Below are positions 25,869-36,571 of a stretch of DNA of 64,000 nt, one piece after another. The stretch comes from Agrobacterium tumefaciens. Its GTDB lineage: Bacteria; Pseudomonadota; Alphaproteobacteria; Rhizobiales; Rhizobiaceae. How positions within the stretch are numbered: the first letter of the stretch is position 1; the number at the start of each line of letters is the position of its first letter. The stretch covers positions 1,360,501-1,424,500 of the forward strand of contig NZ_CP072309.1 of the NCBI RefSeq assembly GCF_017726655.1, in the 5' to 3' direction. A model generated the notes under the pieces. It was not told the origin of the DNA, did not search any database, and was given only the letters and a program-made list of their open reading frames with translations. The translations under genes and the position numbers were made by a program.

Positions 25869-26693
25869 ATGAGGCTGCTTTTTCTCGGAGATATGGTTGG
25901 CAAGACAGGTCGTACGGCCGTCTGGGAACGATTGCCGGGTCTTATTTCCGATCTGAAGCTGGATTTTGTCATCGTCAACGGTGAGAACGCGGCCGGCGGG
26001 TTTGGAATCACCGAAGACATCTATCTCGAGACCATCAACGCCGGTGCAGATGTCGTAACCACTGGTAACCATGTCTGGGACCAGAAGGAAGCTGTCTCCT
26101 TCAGCGAGCGTCACGACCAGTTTCTACGGCCGGCCAATTATCCCGATGGTACGCCGGGCAAGGGTTCCGGCCTGTTTTACGCCCGCAACGGCGCACGCGT
26201 GCTCGTCGCCAACATCATGGGGCGGGTCTTCATGCATCCGGAACTGGACGATCCCTTCAAATCCGCCGAGACCATTCTTGCTGCCTGTCCCCTTAAGGAG
26301 CAGGCCGATGCCATCATCTTCGACTTCCATGCCGAGGCGACCAGCGAGAAGCAGTGCTTCGGTCATTTTGTGGATGGTCGGGCGAGTTTTGTCGTCGGCA
26401 CCCACACTCATGTGCCGACGGCCGACGCACAGATCCTGAACGGCGGTACGGCCTATATGTCCGATGCCGGCATGTGCGGCGACTACGATTCCTCACTCGG
26501 AATGGAGAAAGAGGAGCCGATCAACCGCTTCATTTCCAAAATGCCGAAAGGACGTTTCGAAGCCGCGAGTGGCCCAGCGACGATCTGCGGCGTTGGTGTT
26601 GAAATATCCGACCGCACCGGTCTCGCCGAAAAGATTGCGCCCCTGCGTCTTGGCCCGAGGCTTTCGGAAACTATCCCGTCTTTTTGGGTTTGA
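25869..26693 (+). CDS. YmdB-like metallophosphoesterase (TIGR00282 family)
   Basis: A 274-residue binuclear-metal phosphoesterase. Metal-site motifs are visible in order: FLGDMVGKTGR (Asp), VNGENAAGG (Glu/Asn), TTGNHVWD (Asn-His), FDFHAEATSEK, and GTHTHVPT near the C-terminus. Homologues hydrolyse 2',3'-cyclic nucleotides and influence RNA and biofilm behaviour in Bacillus. It lies 72 bases after the cyclo-ligase and may be in the same operon. The role in this organism is unknown. Confidence 0.9.
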   Translation: MRLLFLGDMVGKTGRTAVWERLPGLISDLKLDFVIVNGENAAGGFGITEDIYLETINAGADVVTTGNHVWDQKEAVSFSERHDQFLRPANYPDGTPGKGSGLFYARNGARVLVANIMGRVFMHPELDDPFKSAETILAACPLKEQADAIIFDFHAEATSEKQCFGHFVDGRASFVVGTHTHVPTADAQILNGGTAYMSDAGMCGDYDSSLGMEKEEPINRFISKMPKGRFEAASGPATICGVGVEISDRTGLAEKIAPLRLGPRLSETIPSFWV

Positions 26694-26805
26694 GCCCCTG
26701 AAGCGTTCACAATGACGCGAGGGCAGACGTTCCTGCGCTGTTGTCGCTGGACGCTCCGCAAAACCTGCCGCATCTTCCTAAACTTCGCAAGTTCAGGGGA
26801 GTGGC

Positions 26806-27648
26806 ATGATGCTGCGCGTGCTAATGCTTGCAATATCCGGGCTGATCGCGTCAACGGCTGGCGCCTTCTCGCAAACGGCCAGCAGACCACCTGTCAGCCA
26901 ATGCCAGGCGATCGCCAGCAACATTCCCGACGTTACCTTCGCAAGCTTCAAGTCGCCTGATATTCAATTGGCGCAGGCGACAGCGAAGGAAGAGGTGAAG
27001 ATAAGCTTCATCGGTCACTCCACCTACCTCATCGAGAGTCCCGGCGGGGTCACCATCGCGACGGATTATAACGGTGTCTTTCGGCCACCAGTCACGCCGA
27101 CTGTGGTGACGATGAACAGGGCTCATTCCACCCACTTCACGCTTAATCCGGACCCGGCAATCCAATATGTCCTGCACGGCTGGGGCGAGGCGCCCGGCGA
27201 GAAGGCAGATCACAAGGTACTGGTCGGCGACGTTTATATTCGTAATGTTGCAACCGATATTCGCAACCGATGGGGCGATTACGAAACGTTCCAGGAGAAT
27301 GGCAACTCCATCTTCATCTTCGAGGTTGCCGGACTTTGCATCGGCCATCTCGGCCATCTGCATCACGAACTGACGGACACGCATTATGCGGAAATTGGCC
27401 GGCTGGATGTGCTGATGGTGCCGGTTGACGGCGGGTTGACCATGGGGGCGGATAGCATGAGCCGGGTGGTTAAGCGCCTGCGCTCCGCGCTCATTCTGCC
27501 GATGCACCGCACCGGGCCGCCGCTCGAGCAATTCCTTGGCATGTTTGCAGGGAATTTTCAGATTGCCTATGCCGGCGATTCTGTCATTCGCGTGTCAATG
27601 AGAAACCTTCCCCGCCAGCCTCAGATACTGGTGCCAAAAGGCATGTAA
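26806..27648 (+). CDS. Exported metallo-beta-lactamase-fold hydrolase
   Basis: A 280-residue protein starting with a signal peptide (LRVLMLAISGLIASTAGAFS). The mature part has the UlaG/RomA-like MBL pattern: ISFIGHSTYLIESPGGVTIA, then MNRAHSTHFT at the place of the metal-binding HxHxDH loop, GHLGHLHHELT and LPMHRTGPPLEQ. The usual HxHxDH reads AHSTHFT, so metal ligands differ from the canonical set. Substrate unknown; the location is probably periplasmic. It converges with the PPOX gene. Confidence 0.8.
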   Translation: MMLRVLMLAISGLIASTAGAFSQTASRPPVSQCQAIASNIPDVTFASFKSPDIQLAQATAKEEVKISFIGHSTYLIESPGGVTIATDYNGVFRPPVTPTVVTMNRAHSTHFTLNPDPAIQYVLHGWGEAPGEKADHKVLVGDVYIRNVATDIRNRWGDYETFQENGNSIFIFEVAGLCIGHLGHLHHELTDTHYAEIGRLDVLMVPVDGGLTMGADSMSRVVKRLRSALILPMHRTGPPLEQFLGMFAGNFQIAYAGDSVIRVSMRNLPRQPQILVPKGM

Positions 27649-27683
27649 CTGGTGGCGGGCGAGGAAGGCCGGGGGAGCTGTGA

Positions 27684-28187
27684 TCAGGCGAAGGTGAGGT
27701 GCTGGCGCACGCCCACGTCGGGCATTTTTTCATCCGACATGTTGGCTTTTGCGATTTCCCAGCCGAACTTGAGCTTGCTGTCGGTGGAAGCCCAGATATC
27801 GGCGTCGTCGACGTGAAGCGCCAACATCACCAGCTCTGGATCGCTCTTGCCGTGCTCGTACCAGGCGGCCGTGACGGAATTCCAGTATTCATCGAGCTTT
27901 GCTTTATCGTCGCGGACTTCGAGAACGCCTGACAGGCACGCGTGATAATCATGGTCCTTGCCAATGACGCAGAAATGGGCGCGAGAGCCGGACTTCAGGG
28001 ATTTTACGAGGTCCGTATCTCTTTTGGAGAAAAACCAGATCGTGTTCGTCTTTGGGTCAGCGTGGGGTGCCATTGGCTGCATGTGACTGTGCAGGCCCTC
28101 CAGGCCAAGCATGCCGGCATGAACGGAATTGATTTCGTCCCAGAGCTGGCGGGCCGGGGCTTCTCTTGCTTCAGTCAGACTGACCAT
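27684..28187 (-). CDS. Pyridoxamine 5'-phosphate oxidase-related protein (general stress protein 26 type)
   Basis: A 167-residue split-barrel flavin-binding protein. [24 protein letters not shown] resembles the N-terminal strands of the general stress protein 26 group, and [24 protein letters not shown] the C-terminal part. Such proteins bind FMN or FAD and are stress-induced in several bacteria; the reaction here is not known. It stands alone, divergent from yebC. Confidence 0.85.
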   Translation of the reverse strand: MVSLTEAREAPARQLWDEINSVHAGMLGLEGLHSHMQPMAPHADPKTNTIWFFSKRDTDLVKSLKSGSRAHFCVIGKDHDYHACLSGVLEVRDDKAKLDEYWNSVTAAWYEHGKSDPELVMLALHVDDADIWASTDSKLKFGWEIAKANMSDEKMPDVGVRQHLTFA

Positions 28188-28382
28188 ATGTTCTCTCCTT
28201 CCGGTTTGATGCCTCGGCGGAGAGAATTGGCGCTCTTCTCTGCCGGTTCTCCATCAAAACGAGAAGCGATTAATTCAGTTCCTTCAATTGTTACGCTAAG
28301 AGAAAGCGCCTGCGGGCTTGAACGATGCGCTTATCGCACTTATAAGGCCGGCAATCTCCAAATTTCGACAATCAGGTTATCC

Positions 28383-29129
28383 ATGGCTGGTCATTCACAG
28401 TTCAAGAACATCATGCACCGCAAGGGCAAGCAGGACTCCGTGCGGTCCAAAATGTTTTCCAAGCTTGCGCGTGAAATCACCGTTGCTGCCAAGACGGGCA
28501 TGCCCGACCCGAATATGAACCCGCGCCTGCGTCTGGCCATCCAGAACGCCAAGGCCCAGTCCATGCCGAAGGACAACATCGAGCGCGCCATCAAAAAGGC
28601 CTCAGGTGCCGAAGGCGAGAACTATGATGAAGTCCGGTATGAGGGCTATGGCCCGGGCGGTGTCGCTGTCATCGTTGAGGCTTTGACCGATAATCGTAAC
28701 CGCACCGCGTCCAACGTCCGCTCCATCTTCACCAAGGCTGGGGGCGCGCTGGGCGAAACAGGTTCGGTTTCGTTCTCCTTCGACCGCGTAGGCGAAATCA
28801 CTTACAAGGCGGAAGTCGGCGATGCCGACAAGGTCATGGAAGCCGCTATTGAAGCCGGCGCCGACGACGTGGAATCGTCTGAAGACGGCCACACCATCAT
28901 CTGTGGATTCGAGGCGATGAACGAAGTCTCCAAGGCGCTGGAAGGGGTGCTTGGCGAAGCCGAAAGCGTCAAGGCCATCTGGAAGCCGCAGAACACGGTG
29001 CCGGTCGATGAAGAAAAGGCGCAGTCTTTGATGAAGCTTATCGACAATCTCGAAGACGATGACGATGTCCAGAATGTCTATTCGAACTTCGAAGTCTCAG
29101 AAGAAGTCATGGCCAAGCTTTCAGCTTGA
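28383..29129 (+). CDS. yebC: YebC/PmpR family protein
   Basis: A 248-residue protein beginning [18 protein letters not shown], the invariant YebC start. [15 protein letters not shown] and [19 protein letters not shown] in domain 2 are diagnostic. YebC homologues act as transcription regulators or help ribosomes through proline stretches. In many bacteria, including this one, it lies upstream of ruvC (here about 3.7 kb away, with two genes between). In-frame codons extend upstream to about 27942 but the AGGTTATCC region and the family start fix ATG 28383. Confidence 0.95.
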   Translation: MAGHSQFKNIMHRKGKQDSVRSKMFSKLAREITVAAKTGMPDPNMNPRLRLAIQNAKAQSMPKDNIERAIKKASGAEGENYDEVRYEGYGPGGVAVIVEALTDNRNRTASNVRSIFTKAGGALGETGSVSFSFDRVGEITYKAEVGDADKVMEAAIEAGADDVESSEDGHTIICGFEAMNEVSKALEGVLGEAESVKAIWKPQNTVPVDEEKAQSLMKLIDNLEDDDDVQNVYSNFEVSEEVMAKLSA

Positions 29130-29149
29130 CCTTTCGTGGCTGACGAAAA

Positions 29150-29178
29150 GCCCCGGTAGCGATCCGCTCCGGGGCCTT
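29150..29178 (+). terminator. Terminator after yebC
   Basis: GCCCCGG (29150-29156) pairs with CCGGGGC (29169-29175) around a 12-base loop, followed by CTTTG. It sits just before the convergent flavin monooxygenase stop. Confidence 0.8.
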
Positions 29179-29181
29179 TGT

Positions 29182-30183
29182 TTAGGCGGCCTTCTTTATG
29201 GAGGTTCGCACGTCGGCAAAGATCTCCACGGAGCGCAGCCGCTTCTCGATATCATGGATCGGCATCGACACGATCAGCTCATCCGCCTGCGTTTCCGCAA
29301 GGAAGCCGTCGAGATGACGCTTGATCGTCTGGGGAGAGCCAACGGCCGCGAAACGCAGCGTGTGCTCGACCGAGAAACGCTCCATCTCGTTCCAGTAGTC
29401 GTCCATGCTGTCCACCGGCTTTGGAAACTGCGTTCGAACGTTGCGGCGCAGGTTCACGAATTGCTGCTGCGACGAGGTGAACAGATGCTGCGCTTCCTCG
29501 TCCGTATCGGCCCCGACGCCCATCACGCCGACCATCACATAAGGCTTGTCCAGAACCTCTGAAGGCTGGAAACGCTCGCGATAGATATGGATCGCTTCCA
29601 TGAGCATATCGGGCGCGAAATGCGATGCGAAGGAATAGGGCAGGCCGAGTGCTGCGGCGAGATGCGCACTGTAGATGCTCGAGCCCAGCAGCCATATCGG
29701 AACGTTCGAGTTCATGCCGGGGACTGCGAGGATGGCCTGATCGGCCTGCGGTGGGCCGAGGTAACGCTGCAACTCGACAATGTCGTGTGGGAAATTTTCA
29801 GCGCCCGCATCAAGGTTACGGCGCAACGCCCTTGCCGTGCGCATATCGGTCCCGGGGGCACGACCGAGACCCAGATCGACGCGGCCGGGCAGCAGCGCGG
29901 CGAGTGTACCGAACTGCTCCGCGATGACGAGCGGCGAATGGTTGGGCAGCATGATGCCGCCCGAGCCGACACGGATGTGTTTCGTGGCCGCGCCGACATG
30001 GGCGATGACAAGCGAGGTCGCGGCGCTGGCAATGCCTGGCATGCCGTGGTGTTCAGCAAGCCAGATGCGATTGTAGCCGTGGTCTTCTGCCTTGATCGCC
30101 ATGCGGCGGGAATTTTCAAGCGCCGCACTGACGCTCTCGCCTTCGCCAATCGGCGACAGGTCGAGAATGGAAAAAGGGATCAT
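29182..30183 (-). CDS. LLM-class flavin-dependent monooxygenase
   Basis: A 333-residue luciferase-like TIM barrel. It begins [17 protein letters not shown], a segment shared by the MsnO8/YhbW group, and shows [23 protein letters not shown] and [19 protein letters not shown], the flavin-site strands. Members oxidise organic substrates with reduced FMN; the substrate cannot be assigned. It converges with yebC. The gene upstream on the same strand is a chemoreceptor separated by a terminator, so this is probably monocistronic. Confidence 0.9.
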   Translation of the reverse strand: MIPFSILDLSPIGEGESVSAALENSRRMAIKAEDHGYNRIWLAEHHGMPGIASAATSLVIAHVGAATKHIRVGSGGIMLPNHSPLVIAEQFGTLAALLPGRVDLGLGRAPGTDMRTARALRRNLDAGAENFPHDIVELQRYLGPPQADQAILAVPGMNSNVPIWLLGSSIYSAHLAAALGLPYSFASHFAPDMLMEAIHIYRERFQPSEVLDKPYVMVGVMGVGADTDEEAQHLFTSSQQQFVNLRRNVRTQFPKPVDSMDDYWNEMERFSVEHTLRFAAVGSPQTIKRHLDGFLAETQADELIVSMPIHDIEKRLRSVEIFADVRTSIKKAA

Positions 30184-30281
30184 GCCGACACTCCTGCAAT
30201 AAGTCGTTGCTGCGGATGTAAGGCGGTTGGCGACATTTACCAGACAGGTCGCGCAGAATTGAAGGATGATTCAAAAAAAAT

Positions 30282-30309
30282 GGGGCCTCCGAAGGGGCCC
30301 CGATTTTTT
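30282..30309. terminator. Terminator after the chemoreceptor gene
   Basis: GGGGCC (30282-30287) pairs with GGCCCC (30296-30301). An eight-A run lies on the left and six T residues on the right, so it can work on both strands; the relevant transcript is the minus-strand chemoreceptor. Confidence 0.85.
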
Positions 30310-30324
30310 GCCGGCGGCTCTGTC

Positions 30325-32634
30325 TTAGCCGGCGCGCCTGAGTTGACTGCCGCCTCTCGCCTTTGCTGCGTCAGAAGTGGAAGGCAGCACGAACTGCCCG
30401 AGCCTGCCATCCATTTCACCTGCCTCGGAAGCAAGGCTGTGAATGGCTGCCGTCGTTTCTTCCACCATTGCCGCATTCTGCTGGGTCATGGTGTCGAGGC
30501 TTGCAACGGTGCTGTTGATTTCCGACAGCGTGTGCGCCTCCTCTTGTGTGGATTCCATGATCTCTTCAATACGTGCGCTGATGGTCTGCACGTGCTTGCC
30601 GATGCCGGTGAGTGATGCGCCGGCCTTTTCCACCAGCGTGACGCCGGCGGAAACCTCGTCGGTGGAGCGTTTGAGAAGGCTGGTGATTTCCTTTGCCGCG
30701 GCGGCAGACCGCTGCGCCAACTCGCGGACTTCCTGCGCGACCACTGCGAACCCCTTGCCGGCTTCTCCTGCGCGCGCCGCTTCAACGCCGGCGTTGAGCG
30801 CCAGAAGATTTGTCTGGAAAGCGATTTCGTCGATGACGCCGATGATCTGGTTGATCTGGCGCGACGACGTCTGGATGGCTTCCATGGCGGCGATCGTCTG
30901 TTCCATCACGCGGCTCGATGCAGTTGCCTCCGCACTGGCGTCGCGCGCAATGCGCGTGGCCTGTTCGGCGCGCTCGATCTGGTCACGGACGGCCTCGGTA
31001 ATCGCCTTGATGGCGCTGGCCGTCTCGGTGATGGAAGCCGCCTGTCTTTCGGTGCGCTCCGCAAGTTGATCGGCCCCCACGCGCATTTCCTCCGAGCCGC
31101 CGCGCACGGCAGCGGAATTGCCGCCAATGGCTTCCATGGTCTCGCTCAGACGGGCGAGGGCTGTGTTGAAGTTGTGGCGCAGGCTCTCAAGATCAGCCGG
31201 AAAAACGGTTTCTATGCGATAAGCCAGATTGCCATTCGCCAACCGGTCAAGCCCCTCATCCAAGGAATGGACGACCATCTGCAGAGTCCCGGCCTCTGCC
31301 TCCCGTTCCGCCAGATGCGCGCGACGCGCTGTTTCGGCTTCCTCTCGTGTGCGCGAAGCGGTTTCTTCCATCTCCCGCTGGAGAATGAGCTTCTCACGGA
31401 AACTGCCCAGCGCCCGCGCCATGCGGCCGATCTCATCCTTGCGGTCCTGATTTCCGATTTCCGCATCGAGACGGCCTGCCGCTACTTCGCCGGTCAGGCC
31501 TGCAAGCTTTTCGAGTGGCGCGAAAAGACGCCGGGCGAAGAAGGCCGTTGCCGCGCACATTGCAGCCAGAACGCAAAGACCGATGACAGCGAGCGTCCCG
31601 GCAATCGAGATCGACCCGGCATTCAATTCGCTGCGCAGCATGCTTTCCACTGCAAGATATTTTTCACCCGCAAAGGAAAAGGGTCGGGCATAGGCGTTTG
31701 CCTCGCCATCGGCGCGTTCGATCGTGGCGACTGTCATGCCCGCAGCGTTAAGGGCCTGCCCGTGAAATCCATAAATCGCCGGATCAAGGCTGACGAGTTT
31801 GCTGCCCTCCACACCGAGAACCTTGCCATCGGCAGAAATGATCGCGGATTGCTCGGAGCTGCCCGCCGAGACACCCTTCGTCAGGATTTGGCTGAAGACA
31901 TCCTCCTTCACGCGGAAAAGAACGATGCCCTTGAAGGCGCCGAACTTGACCACGGGAACACCGAAATAAATGCCCGCTTCGTTTGTTGCGGCATCGATCC
32001 GAAGGCCGGAGAAGCTCGTCTGAGCCACATCGTCCACGGCCTTTTGGGCATTCGCAGCACCCCGACCGAACGCGGCGCCAAGACCGCTTTCCGCCCAGAC
32101 GCCGTTATTGACGGTCTCCCCGAAGGCCGCCCCCTTGAGATAAGAGTAATAGACAGTGCCGGCCGGATCGATGAAGAGCACGTCGCTGAACGGCGTTCCC
32201 TTGAGATAACCGGCTATGTCCGTCTGGGTCTTTTCATGGGTTGAATAATAAAAGCCGCTCGGGTTTTCCGGCTTGATCAGCTTTTCCTTCTCGCTGAAGG
32301 GGTTTTCCTTGACGAAAACGCGCTGAAGCTCCGCCTTGGCGTCACCAGAGTTTTTCTGAACCGTGCCCCAGCCGCTTCGCATGGAGACGACCGCCATTTG
32401 CAGGGATTCGATCTTGGCGATGGAATCCGCCTGGGTTTTCAGCTGCTCGAGGCGTTCCTGAAGCATGTCGCCGCGGAAGACGAGAACGCTTTCCATGGAC
32501 TTCGATGCCTGCTCTTCGAGAACGTGGCTGCTGCTCTGGTAGCCGAGAAGCGTGAGCGTCCCGGTCGAGATCGCCATCAGCGCTAAAAAAATAATCAGGA
32601 CTTTGGTCGATATAGAATGAAAACGGTTGAGCAT
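30325..32634 (-). CDS. Methyl-accepting chemotaxis protein
   Basis: A 769-residue transmembrane receptor. Residues about 10-30 are the first membrane helix ([20 protein letters not shown]), about 31-345 the periplasmic sensor domain, probably Cache-like, and about 350-375 the second helix, followed by HAMP ([19 protein letters not shown]). The signalling hairpin contains [20 protein letters not shown] and [17 protein letters not shown], the invariant tip. Ligand unknown. The start at 32634 is chosen over an ATG at 32691 because it puts the helix at the usual place. No other chemotaxis genes are in the window. No WxxF-type CheR-binding end is seen. Confidence 0.92.
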   Translation of the reverse strand: MLNRFHSISTKVLIIFLALMAISTGTLTLLGYQSSSHVLEEQASKSMESVLVFRGDMLQERLEQLKTQADSIAKIESLQMAVVSMRSGWGTVQKNSGDAKAELQRVFVKENPFSEKEKLIKPENPSGFYYSTHEKTQTDIAGYLKGTPFSDVLFIDPAGTVYYSYLKGAAFGETVNNGVWAESGLGAAFGRGAANAQKAVDDVAQTSFSGLRIDAATNEAGIYFGVPVVKFGAFKGIVLFRVKEDVFSQILTKGVSAGSSEQSAIISADGKVLGVEGSKLVSLDPAIYGFHGQALNAAGMTVATIERADGEANAYARPFSFAGEKYLAVESMLRSELNAGSISIAGTLAVIGLCVLAAMCAATAFFARRLFAPLEKLAGLTGEVAAGRLDAEIGNQDRKDEIGRMARALGSFREKLILQREMEETASRTREEAETARRAHLAEREAEAGTLQMVVHSLDEGLDRLANGNLAYRIETVFPADLESLRHNFNTALARLSETMEAIGGNSAAVRGGSEEMRVGADQLAERTERQAASITETASAIKAITEAVRDQIERAEQATRIARDASAEATASSRVMEQTIAAMEAIQTSSRQINQIIGVIDEIAFQTNLLALNAGVEAARAGEAGKGFAVVAQEVRELAQRSAAAAKEITSLLKRSTDEVSAGVTLVEKAGASLTGIGKHVQTISARIEEIMESTQEEAHTLSEINSTVASLDTMTQQNAAMVEETTAAIHSLASEAGEMDGRLGQFVLPSTSDAAKARGGSQLRRAG

Positions 32635-32881
32635 GGCCGATGCAGCCCCCAATGCCGGATCAGTTCCCGCGCCTCGGATGACGGGCGCCATTGGACGGCT
32701 GATTTGGCGAACATATTGCGCCGCGGCTCGTCATGGCCGCAGCTCCCCATTTTATTTTTGTGGGCGAACAATGCGGCACGCGGCTTAAGCAGTGGTAAAT
32801 GCTGCACTGCAAATATGATGAATGTTGTCGTTTTGTTCACTTATCGCTGGCAGGGTCGGGGCCAGAAAGATAAGGTAGCTC

Positions 32882-33394
32882 ATGCAAAACACGATTCGGA
32901 TCATCGGCATCGACCCCGGGCTACGGCGCACCGGCTGGGGTGTCATCGACACCCTCGGCAACAGCCTCAGATTTGTCGCCTCCGGTACGGTGACGTCGGA
33001 TGGCGATATGGACCTCGCCTCCCGGCTCTGCCAGTTGCATGATGGGCTGGCTGAAGTGGTACACGGCTACCAGCCGGATGAGGCTGCGGTGGAGCAGACC
33101 TTTGTGAACAAGGACGCGGTTGCAACGCTGAAACTCGGTCAGGCGCGGGGCATTGCCATGCTCGTGCCGGCGCGCGCCGGATTGCCTGTCTTCGAGTATG
33201 CGCCCAATGCGGTCAAGAAAGCTGTGATCGGCGTCGGGCATGGGGAAAAGCAGCAAATTCATATGATGCTGAAAATCCTGATGCCGAAGGCCGAATTCAA
33301 GGGTAACGATGCGGCGGACGCGCTCGCCATCGCCATCTGCCACGCGCACAATCGCGGTGGTGACAGGATGCGGCGGCTTCTGGCAGCCGGTTAA
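32882..33394 (+). CDS. ruvC: Holliday junction endonuclease RuvC
   Basis: A 170-residue resolvase that cuts Holliday junctions as a dimer. [17 protein letters not shown] holds the first catalytic aspartate, [11 protein letters not shown] the glutamate, and [16 protein letters not shown] the last acidic pair. ruvA follows after 27 bases and ruvB after that, so the three form the usual operon. I saw no GTTC-N7-GTTC LexA box of the alphaproteobacterial kind upstream. Confidence 0.97.
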   Translation: MQNTIRIIGIDPGLRRTGWGVIDTLGNSLRFVASGTVTSDGDMDLASRLCQLHDGLAEVVHGYQPDEAAVEQTFVNKDAVATLKLGQARGIAMLVPARAGLPVFEYAPNAVKKAVIGVGHGEKQQIHMMLKILMPKAEFKGNDAADALAIAICHAHNRGGDRMRRLLAAG

Positions 33395-33421
33395 TTACAT
33401 TTTTAGTGAGCGGGCGGCATC

Positions 33422-34039
33422 ATGATCGGAAAACTGAAAGGCAGCATCGAGGAAATCGGCGCGGATTACGTGCTGGTGGATGTGCATGGCGTCTGTTACG
33501 TCGCCTATTGTTCGGCGCGCACTTTGTCGAAAATCGGCTCTGTCGGGGAGGCTGTGGTGCTCTTCATCGAAACTTATGTGCGTGAAGACCAGCTGAAGCT
33601 CTTCGGCTTTCTCTCGGCGCTGGAGCGGGAGTGGTTTAATCTGTTGCAAAGCGTGCAAGGCGTCGGCTCGAAGGTGGCGCTGGCCGTTCTTTCCACGCTC
33701 TCGCCTTCCGAACTTGCCAATGCAATAGCCCTGCAAGACAAAACCATGATCTCGCGTGCACCGGGCGTTGGGCCGAAGGTGGCCGTGCGCCTCGTGACCG
33801 AGTTGCGCAATAAGGCCCCGGCCTTTGCGGGAGACGCTCCCGCCTCCATCGGGCTCAAGCAGGAGCTTGGAGAAGGTGTCGCTTCCGCGCCGGTCGCGGA
33901 TGCCGTATCAGCGCTGACAAATCTTGGTTACTCTCGTGACCAGGCTGCCAATGCGGTTGCCGCTGCGCTCAAAAATGGCGGGGAGGGCGGCGATAGCGCC
34001 AAGCTCATCCGGCTCGGTCTCAAGGAGCTTTCGCGGTAA
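33422..34039 (+). CDS. ruvA: Holliday junction branch migration protein RuvA
   Basis: A 205-residue protein whose tetramer holds the Holliday junction. It begins [24 protein letters not shown] (OB domain), has the helix-hairpin-helix segments [18 protein letters not shown] and [16 protein letters not shown], and ends with the RuvB-binding domain [20 protein letters not shown]. It lies between ruvC and ruvB. Confidence 0.97.
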   Translation: MIGKLKGSIEEIGADYVLVDVHGVCYVAYCSARTLSKIGSVGEAVVLFIETYVREDQLKLFGFLSALEREWFNLLQSVQGVGSKVALAVLSTLSPSELANAIALQDKTMISRAPGVGPKVAVRLVTELRNKAPAFAGDAPASIGLKQELGEGVASAPVADAVSALTNLGYSRDQAANAVAAALKNGGEGGDSAKLIRLGLKELSR

Positions 34040-34121
34040 ATTTCGTGAAGCGCGTTGTCGCGATAGTCATGCTATAGCGGCGACACTTGAGGAATTCGAC
34101 TAGAACAATGGAATGCCCTGA

Positions 34122-35162
34122 ATGAGCGATGCGGAGAGACTGATTACCCCGGAGAAGCGCGGCGAGGATATCGACACCACGCTGCGCCCGCAGTCGCTGG
34201 ACGATTTTACGGGCCAGGCAGAGGCTCGCGCCAATCTGAAAGTGTTCATCGAGGCGGCCAAGAATCGGGGCGAGGCGCTTGATCATGTGCTCTTCGTCGG
34301 CCCGCCTGGCCTTGGCAAGACAACGCTGGCACAGATCATGGCGAAGGAGCTCGGCGTCAACTTCAAGTCTACATCCGGTCCTGTCATTGCCAAAGCGGGG
34401 GATCTTGCGGCGCTTCTCACCAATCTTGAGGAGCGCGACGTTCTCTTCATCGATGAAATCCATCGTCTCAATCCGGCGGTGGAGGAAATCCTTTATCCCG
34501 CCATGGAAGATTTTCAGCTCGATCTCATTATTGGCGAGGGGCCTGCGGCGCGGTCGGTGAAGATCGATCTCTCCAAGTTCACGCTTGTCGCCGCTACGAC
34601 CCGGCTCGGCCTGTTGACCACGCCGCTGCGCGACAGATTTGGTATCCCCGTTCGATTGGCCTTTTATACCGTGGACGAGTTGGAGCTGATTGTCCGGCGT
34701 GGGGCGCGGCTGATGGGTCTGAACATGACCGACGAGGGCGCGCGCGAAGTGGCACGACGCGCGCGGGGAACGCCACGCATCGCTGGCAGGCTGTTGCGCC
34801 GCGTCCGCGATTTTGCGGAGGTGGCAAGGGCGCAGGCCGTCACCCGCGAGATTGCAGACGAGGCTTTGACGCGGCTTCTGGTCGACAATATGGGGCTCGA
34901 TCAGCTTGATATGCGGTACCTTACCATGATCGCCGTTAATTTCGGCGGCGGCCCCGTGGGCATCGAAACCATCGCTGCGGGCCTTTCGGAGCCGCGCGAT
35001 GCCATTGAGGACATTATCGAGCCGTATATGATTCAGCAGGGCTTCATCCAGCGTACGCCGCGTGGGCGCGTTTTGACCGGCACGGCATGGAAACATCTCG
35101 GCATGCAGCCGCCGAAGGATCTTGAGGCGGCGCAATTCCGTCTGACGCTGGAAGACGATTGA
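34122..35162 (+). CDS. ruvB: Holliday junction helicase motor RuvB
   Basis: A 346-residue AAA+ ATPase that drives branch migration with RuvA. Walker A is GPPGLGKTT, Walker B is [12 protein letters not shown], and the C-terminal winged-helix domain ends [13 protein letters not shown]. It starts 82 bases after the ruvA stop with no terminator seen between, consistent with one ruvCAB transcript. Confidence 0.97.
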   Translation: MSDAERLITPEKRGEDIDTTLRPQSLDDFTGQAEARANLKVFIEAAKNRGEALDHVLFVGPPGLGKTTLAQIMAKELGVNFKSTSGPVIAKAGDLAALLTNLEERDVLFIDEIHRLNPAVEEILYPAMEDFQLDLIIGEGPAARSVKIDLSKFTLVAATTRLGLLTTPLRDRFGIPVRLAFYTVDELELIVRRGARLMGLNMTDEGAREVARRARGTPRIAGRLLRRVRDFAEVARAQAVTREIADEALTRLLVDNMGLDQLDMRYLTMIAVNFGGGPVGIETIAAGLSEPRDAIEDIIEPYMIQQGFIQRTPRGRVLTGTAWKHLGMQPPKDLEAAQFRLTLEDD

Positions 35163-35214
35163 GGGAACAAGCCCGCCGCCGTTGCATTTGACCGTCTTTG
35201 GTACGGAGATGATC

Positions 35215-35433
35215 ATGTCGGCATATCGCAAGGGTACGAAAGTGCGCTGGAAATGGGGCAAGGGCACAGCGGAAGGAAAAATCATCGAGACCTTCACTGA
35301 AGATGTCGAGAAAACGATTTCCGGCGCCAAGATAAAGCGCAAGGCAAGCAATGACGAACCTGCCTATCTCATCGAGCAGGACGATGGCGCGAAGGTCCTG
35401 AAAAGCAAGTCGGAACTCGAACACGCCGGTTGA
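35215..35433 (+). CDS. DUF2945 / hypervirulence-associated TUDOR-like small protein
   Basis: A 72-residue protein, MSAYRKGTKVRWKWGKGTAE then GKIIETFTEDVEKTI and EPAYLIEQDDGAKVLKSKSEL, matching the DUF2945 (HVA1-like) beta-barrel pattern. The function is unknown. The start at 35215 has GGAG six bases upstream; an ATG at 35209 is an alternative. It lies 52 bases after ruvB and 36 bases before the DinB gene. Confidence 0.8.
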   Translation: MSAYRKGTKVRWKWGKGTAEGKIIETFTEDVEKTISGAKIKRKASNDEPAYLIEQDDGAKVLKSKSELEHAG

Positions 35434-35469
35434 AGGCGCCGCAGGGGAGGCGTCAGAAAGGGGAAGCTG

Positions 35470-36057
35470 ATGCCTTACGATCCGTTGCGAGTTTTCCGCA
35501 AACTTGCCCGCAACAACCGTCTTGCAAATTTCAGGCTGCATCAGGCCTGCCGTCAGCTGTCTGAGGATGCGTTCGTTGCGCAGCGCGTCAGTTTCTTCCC
35601 GACCCTCAGGGCAACGCTCAATCACATTTTCATCGTCGACCGGTTTTATATCGATGCTCTCCAGGGAGGTACGCTTGGACACGCAGCCTTCGTGGTGAGC
35701 GAGCCCTACCCGACGGTTGCTGAGTTACACGAAGCGCAGACGCAGCTGGATAAAGCGTTGATTGCCTTTGTCGATGATCTCGATGAAGATGGCCTTGCCG
35801 GGATCGTTGATATACATCGGGGCGCGCGTGTGCAGCAGGATCGCTGCGATGATGTTCTCTCCCACCTCTTCCAGCATCAGACTCATCATCGCGGCCAGGC
35901 ACATGCGATGTTGGCGGGCACGTCGGTCAAGCCGCCCCAACTGGATGAATTCATTGTGGGCGATGATGCAGGAGCAAGAAAAGAGGAAATGGATGCGCTA
36001 GGGTGGACGGAAACCGATTTGATGTTTCCAGCCCGCAGGCCCAACCATGACGCATGA
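35470..36057 (+). CDS. DinB/YfiT-like four-helix metal-binding protein
   Basis: A 195-residue protein of the DinB superfamily. LNHIFIVDRFYIDAL supplies the first metal-binding histidine region and LSHLFQHQTHHRGQAHAML the HxxxH pair near the C-terminus. These proteins are damage- or stress-linked and some are thiol-dependent S-transferases; the exact activity is not known. An AGGGG-type ribosome-binding site precedes the ATG. Its stop overlaps the next gene by 11 bases. Confidence 0.85.
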   Translation: MPYDPLRVFRKLARNNRLANFRLHQACRQLSEDAFVAQRVSFFPTLRATLNHIFIVDRFYIDALQGGTLGHAAFVVSEPYPTVAELHEAQTQLDKALIAFVDDLDEDGLAGIVDIHRGARVQQDRCDDVLSHLFQHQTHHRGQAHAMLAGTSVKPPQLDEFIVGDDAGARKEEMDALGWTETDLMFPARRPNHDA

Positions 36058-36571
36058 TAACAAGCAGGACACCCGCATCCGCATCAAGTTCAAGCCGAAA
36101 CGCATCTTCCAGATGCGTGTCGCGGGACTTGCATTTCGCCACGGCCACGTGCTGGTGCACCGCGCGACGCATGAGAAATTCTGGACCTTTCCAGGCGGCC
36201 GCGCTGAAATGGGCGAACGCTCCGCAGAAACGCTGGCGCGCGAGATGGTGGAAGAGCTTGGCGTTGAGGCAAAGGTTGGACGCCTTCTCTGGGCGGTCGA
36301 GAATTTCTTCCACTACGAAGGCAAGGATTGGCATGAGCTCGGGTTCTATTACCTGATGGACCTGCCGGAGGGGCTCAGATTTCATCCCACGGACATCATC
36401 CACCGGGTCCAGGACGGCGATAACGAGCTTGAGTTTCGCTGGGTGGCTGCAACAAGGAAGGCATTGACCGAGCTTGATATTCCGCCTTATTTCATCGCCG
36501 ATGAAATTGAAAACCTGCCGAAGACCACCAGGCATCTCGTGTGGGACGACGGCGATCTGGACGATAAATGA
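36047..36571 (+). CDS. Nudix hydrolase, first of a tandem pair
   Basis: A 174-residue Nudix protein. The full Nudix box is present: GGRAEMGERSAETLAREMVE then ELGV, with all metal-binding glutamates. Such enzymes cleave nucleoside diphosphates linked to other groups; the substrate is unknown. It overlaps the DinB gene before it and the second Nudix gene after it (four bases), so all three are coupled. It resembles the next protein in order and length (AVENFFHYEGKDWHELGFYY against SAENFFAYDVYSAHELGFYY), which points to local duplication. Confidence 0.9.
   Translation: MTHDNKQDTRIRIKFKPKRIFQMRVAGLAFRHGHVLVHRATHEKFWTFPGGRAEMGERSAETLAREMVEELGVEAKVGRLLWAVENFFHYEGKDWHELGFYYLMDLPEGLRFHPTDIIHRVQDGDNELEFRWVAATRKALTELDIPPYFIADEIENLPKTTRHLVWDDGDLDDK

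Noticed and set aside
32635-32881. LexA/SOS box before ruvC
   Set aside because: Single GTTC and GAAC half-motifs occur but none at the N7 spacing.
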